Of a stretch of DNA of 8,786 nt, positions 5,250 through 8,786 are shown piece by piece. Every line of letters begins with the position of its first letter. Within the stretch, counting starts at the first letter, position 1. The notes beneath the pieces were generated by a model. That model searched no databases and had not been told where the DNA came from. It worked only from the letters and a program-made list of their open reading frames with translations. The translations under genes and the position numbers were made by a program. Origin of the DNA: Pseudomonadota bacterium (GTDB lineage: Bacteria > Pseudomonadota > Alphaproteobacteria > UBA828 > JAPUJA01); contig JAPUJA010000270.1 in the NCBI GenBank assembly GCA_027296525.1, positions 1-8,786 of the forward strand, read 5' to 3'.

Positions 5250-6575
5250 ATGACGAACGGCCGAACGGCATCGCCGATCGACCCGCGCACGCGGGTGGGA
5301 CGCGCCTCCTCGCGCGCGATCATCGCCTGGTCCCTGTTCGACTGGGCCAACAGCGGTTTTCCCACCGTCATCATCACCTTCGTCTTCGCCGGCTACTTCA
5401 TGCATTTCGTGGCGCCTTCGGGCACCGCCGGGTTCTCGGATTGGGGCATCGCGATCGCCGCCTCGGGCCTCGTGATCGCGCTGACGAGCCCGCTCTTGGG
5501 CGCGATCGGGGACCGCGTCGGGCGCGTGAAGCCGTGGCTGTTCGGCGCGAGCCTCGTCTGCGTCGCGGCGAGCGCGCTCCTCTGGTACGCCCACCCCACC
5601 CCGGACGACGCCCTATGGGCGCTCGCCTTCGTCGCGATCGCCAATCTCGGCTTCGAGGTCGGGATTGTGTTCTACAACGCGCTGCTGCCCACACTGGTGC
5701 CGCGCAGCCGGCTCGGGCGGCTCTCCGGCTGGGCGTGGGGCCTGGGCTATGGCGGCGGCCTCACCTGCCTCGCCATCGTGCTGCTCGTCTTCGTCGAGGC
5801 GGAGCCCCCGCCGCTCGGCCTCGATCCGGCCGAGGCGGAGCAATTCCGCATCGCCGGGCCGGTCGTCGCGGCCTGGTTCGTCGTTTTCGCGCTGCCGCTC
5901 TTTCTGTTCACCCCCGACCGGCCCGCCACCGGCGCGTCCCTCGGCCTCGCGACGCGCGAGGGCGTGAGCGTGCTGCTCCGGACCTTGCGGCGCGTGCTCA
6001 AGGAGTACCGCAACATCGCGCGCTTCCTGCTCGCCCGGCTCTTCTATATCGACGGGCTCAACACGATGTTCATGTTCGGGGGTATCTACGCCACCGGGAC
6101 CTTCGGCATGGGCATCGCCGAGATGATCTATTTCGGCATCGCGCTCAACATCGCGGCCGGTCTGGGCGCCGCCGGTTTCGGCTGGGTCGACGATTGGATC
6201 GGCCCCAAGCGAACCATCCTCTTGGCGCTTGGGGGGCTCATCGTTCTCGGCATCCCCCTGCTGCTTGTCCCGTCGAAGACGCTCTTCTGGATTGTCGCGG
6301 TGCCGCTCGGTCTCTTCATGGGGCCGGCCCAGGCCGCGAGCCGATCGCTGATGGCCCGGCTCAGCCCGACCAAGATGACGGGGGAGATGTTCGGGCTGTT
6401 CGCGCTCTCCGGAAAGATCACGGCGTTTCTCGGACCCTCGCTCGTGGCCGCCATCACGGTCGCGACCGAGAGCCAACGCGCCGGCATGGCGGTGATCATC
6501 GTTCTGATTGCCGTGGGCGGCGTCATCCTCTTGAGGGTGCGCGAGCCGAAGAGGCTCAAGGACGAGCCGTCGTAG
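5250..6575 (+). CDS. MFS transporter, Atg22/UMF1 family
   Basis: Inner-membrane protein of 441 residues with about 12 hydrophobic segments in two halves joined by a polar loop (about 220-258). Family marks are the early AWSLFDWANSGF (26-37), GDRVGRVKPW (88-97), a first MFS motif A, GIVFYNALLP (138-147), GRLSGWAWGLGYGGG (156-170), RFLLARLFYIDGL followed by FGGIYATGTFGM (258-287), a second motif A-like GWVDDWIGPKR (311-321), GPAQAASRSLMARLSP (358-373) and FGLFALSGKITAFLGP (381-396). This series is typical of the bacterial relatives of yeast Atg22, a vacuolar amino-acid exporter. The bacterial substrate is unknown; small-molecule efflux is an inference. AAGGA five bases before the ATG supports the start and overlaps the end of the EVE gene. 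It is the last gene of the cluster. Confidence 0.93.
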   Translation: MTNGRTASPIDPRTRVGRASSRAIIAWSLFDWANSGFPTVIITFVFAGYFMHFVAPSGTAGFSDWGIAIAASGLVIALTSPLLGAIGDRVGRVKPWLFGASLVCVAASALLWYAHPTPDDALWALAFVAIANLGFEVGIVFYNALLPTLVPRSRLGRLSGWAWGLGYGGGLTCLAIVLLVFVEAEPPPLGLDPAEAEQFRIAGPVVAAWFVVFALPLFLFTPDRPATGASLGLATREGVSVLLRTLRRVLKEYRNIARFLLARLFYIDGLNTMFMFGGIYATGTFGMGIAEMIYFGIALNIAAGLGAAGFGWVDDWIGPKRTILLALGGLIVLGIPLLLVPSKTLFWIVAVPLGLFMGPAQAASRSLMARLSPTKMTGEMFGLFALSGKITAFLGPSLVAAITVATESQRAGMAVIIVLIAVGGVILLRVREPKRLKDEPS

Positions 6576-6592
6576 CCGTCGAGGCGCGCCGC

Positions 6593-6609
6593 CCCGCCCG
6601 ATCGGCGGG
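6593..6609 (+). terminator. GC-rich hairpin after the MFS gene, possible weak terminator
   Basis: CCCGCC (6593-6598) and GGCGGG (6604-6609) form a perfect 6-bp stem with a CGATC loop, 17 bases after the transporter's stop and 14 bases before the acs -35 box. There is no T-tract after it, so it is not a classical intrinsic terminator. It could pause polymerase or protect the end of the mRNA. Chance pairing in GC-rich DNA is also possible. Confidence 0.3.
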
Positions 6610-6622
6610 CCGCCTGGGAGCC

Positions 6623-6651
6623 TTGCCCGCGCCGGTGGTTGCGCCGATAAT
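6623..6651 (+). promoter_or_regulatory. acs: Sigma-70-like promoter for acs
   Basis: TTGCCC (6623-6628, 4 of 6 matches to TTGACA) and GATAAT (6646-6651, 5 of 6 matches to TATAAT) are separated by exactly 17 bases. Transcription would start near 6658, leaving a leader of about 57 bases before ATG 6715. It lies in the 139-base gap between the transporter and acs. It is the best promoter match I see in the window and implies that acs is expressed independently of the tsaD cluster. Confidence 0.6.
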
Positions 6652-6695
6652 CCCGGGCGGAAATGAAAAGCCCGCGGCGATTCGGGGCCGCAGCA

Positions 6696-6702
6696 GAGGG
6701 AG
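6696..6702 (+). promoter_or_regulatory. acs: acs ribosome-binding site with two possible starts
   Basis: GAGGGAG lies directly before ATG 6703 (3 bases from GAGG to the ATG) and 12 bases before the in-frame ATG 6715. Spacing alone does not decide: one is short, the other long. The encoded sequence favours 6715, because acetyl-CoA synthetases of this group tend to begin with a short MS-x-x-IYPVP stretch. Confidence 0.5.
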
Positions 6703-6714
6703 ATGGATCGCGTC

Positions 6715-8652
<1,938 letters not shown>

Positions 8653-8688
8653 GCGCGAGAGAGGCCGCCCGCGTCCTTGCCCGCGCAC

Positions 8689-8707
8689 CTCGTGCTCAAG
8701 ACACGAG
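8689..8707. other. Inverted repeat between converging acs and SPOR genes
   Basis: CTCGTG (8689-8694) and CACGAG (8702-8707) form a 6-bp stem with a 7-base loop, spanning the stop codon of the minus-strand gene, 36 bases after the acs stop. Its position suits a shared terminator for convergent genes, but no T-tract follows on either strand and part of it is coding. I treat it as a weak structural observation. Confidence 0.25.
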
Positions 8708-8786
8708 CAGGCGGCAGTACTGATCCTCGGCGTGGAGGCGTGCGCACAGGCGTTTCGCGTCCTCGAGGTCGGCCAGCGGCCCGGCG
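8696..8786 (-). CDS. C-terminal end of a SPOR-domain-like protein, cut by window edge
   Basis: The last 29 codons of a minus-strand gene are visible, ending in TGA (8698-8696). The sequence AGPLADLEDAKRLCARLHAE followed by DQYCRLLVS fits the end of a SPOR domain: Gly-Pro, an amphipathic helix with Ala/Leu spacing (xxxAxxLCxxL), then a final strand. The two cysteines (LC...QYC) recur in alphaproteobacterial SPOR domains and could form a disulfide in the periplasm. SPOR domains bind peptidoglycan stripped of stem peptides, mostly at the division site. What lies upstream (lipoprotein, lytic transglycosylase, carboxypeptidase or membrane protein) is outside the window. The gene converges with acs, its stop 43 bases from the acs stop. 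Confidence 0.68.
   Translation of the reverse strand, partial: AGPLADLEDAKRLCARLHAEDQYCRLLVS

Noticed and set aside
8653..8695. Strong bidirectional terminator between acs and the SPOR gene
   Set aside because: Only a 6-bp stem spanning the SPOR stop codon is visible and there is no T-tract on either strand.

Overview
This is a GC-rich, gene-dense chromosomal window of an alphaproteobacterium. The evidence for that is the hemC-hemD-mitofilin (Mic60/COG4223) gene order, which I know as an alphaproteobacterial arrangement, the tsaD-gpsA-YciI-EVE order, and protein sequences that resemble alphaproteobacterial family members. Nothing in the sequence fixes the genus. I see no tRNA, rRNA, CRISPR array, insertion sequence or phage gene.

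Layout. The left third (1-2153) is a minus-strand operon transcribed hemC -> hemD -> mic60, with gaps of 5 and 16 bases. HemC makes hydroxymethylbilane from porphobilinogen and HemD cyclises it to uroporphyrinogen III. The third gene, cut by the window edge, encodes a single-pass membrane protein of the bacterial Mic60 type. A 233-base divergent intergenic region (2154-2386) separates this operon from a plus-strand cluster: tsaD (tRNA t6A synthesis), gpsA (glycerol-3-phosphate dehydrogenase), a YciI-like protein, an EVE-domain protein and an Atg22/UMF1-type MFS transporter. Gaps within the cluster are 5, 29, 7 and 9 bases, so they are probably co-transcribed. Next comes acs (acetyl-CoA synthetase), which is set off by 139 bases and has a good sigma-70-like promoter of its own. 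The right edge holds the last 29 codons of a convergent minus-strand gene ending in a SPOR-like (peptidoglycan-binding) domain.

How they work together. The content is housekeeping: tetrapyrrole synthesis plus inner-membrane shaping on the left; tRNA modification, phospholipid precursor supply and small accessory proteins in the middle; acetate activation on the right. I did not find a new defence, mobile or biosynthetic system.

The points that deserve a second look are: a single-base frameshift that splits an otherwise well-preserved EVE gene; in-frame 15-bp tandem repeats in hemD and mic60 (three arrays within about 1.05 kb of one operon); a Pro-to-Leu change after the catalytic Asp of HemC; a near-palindrome upstream of hemC; and the acs promoter.
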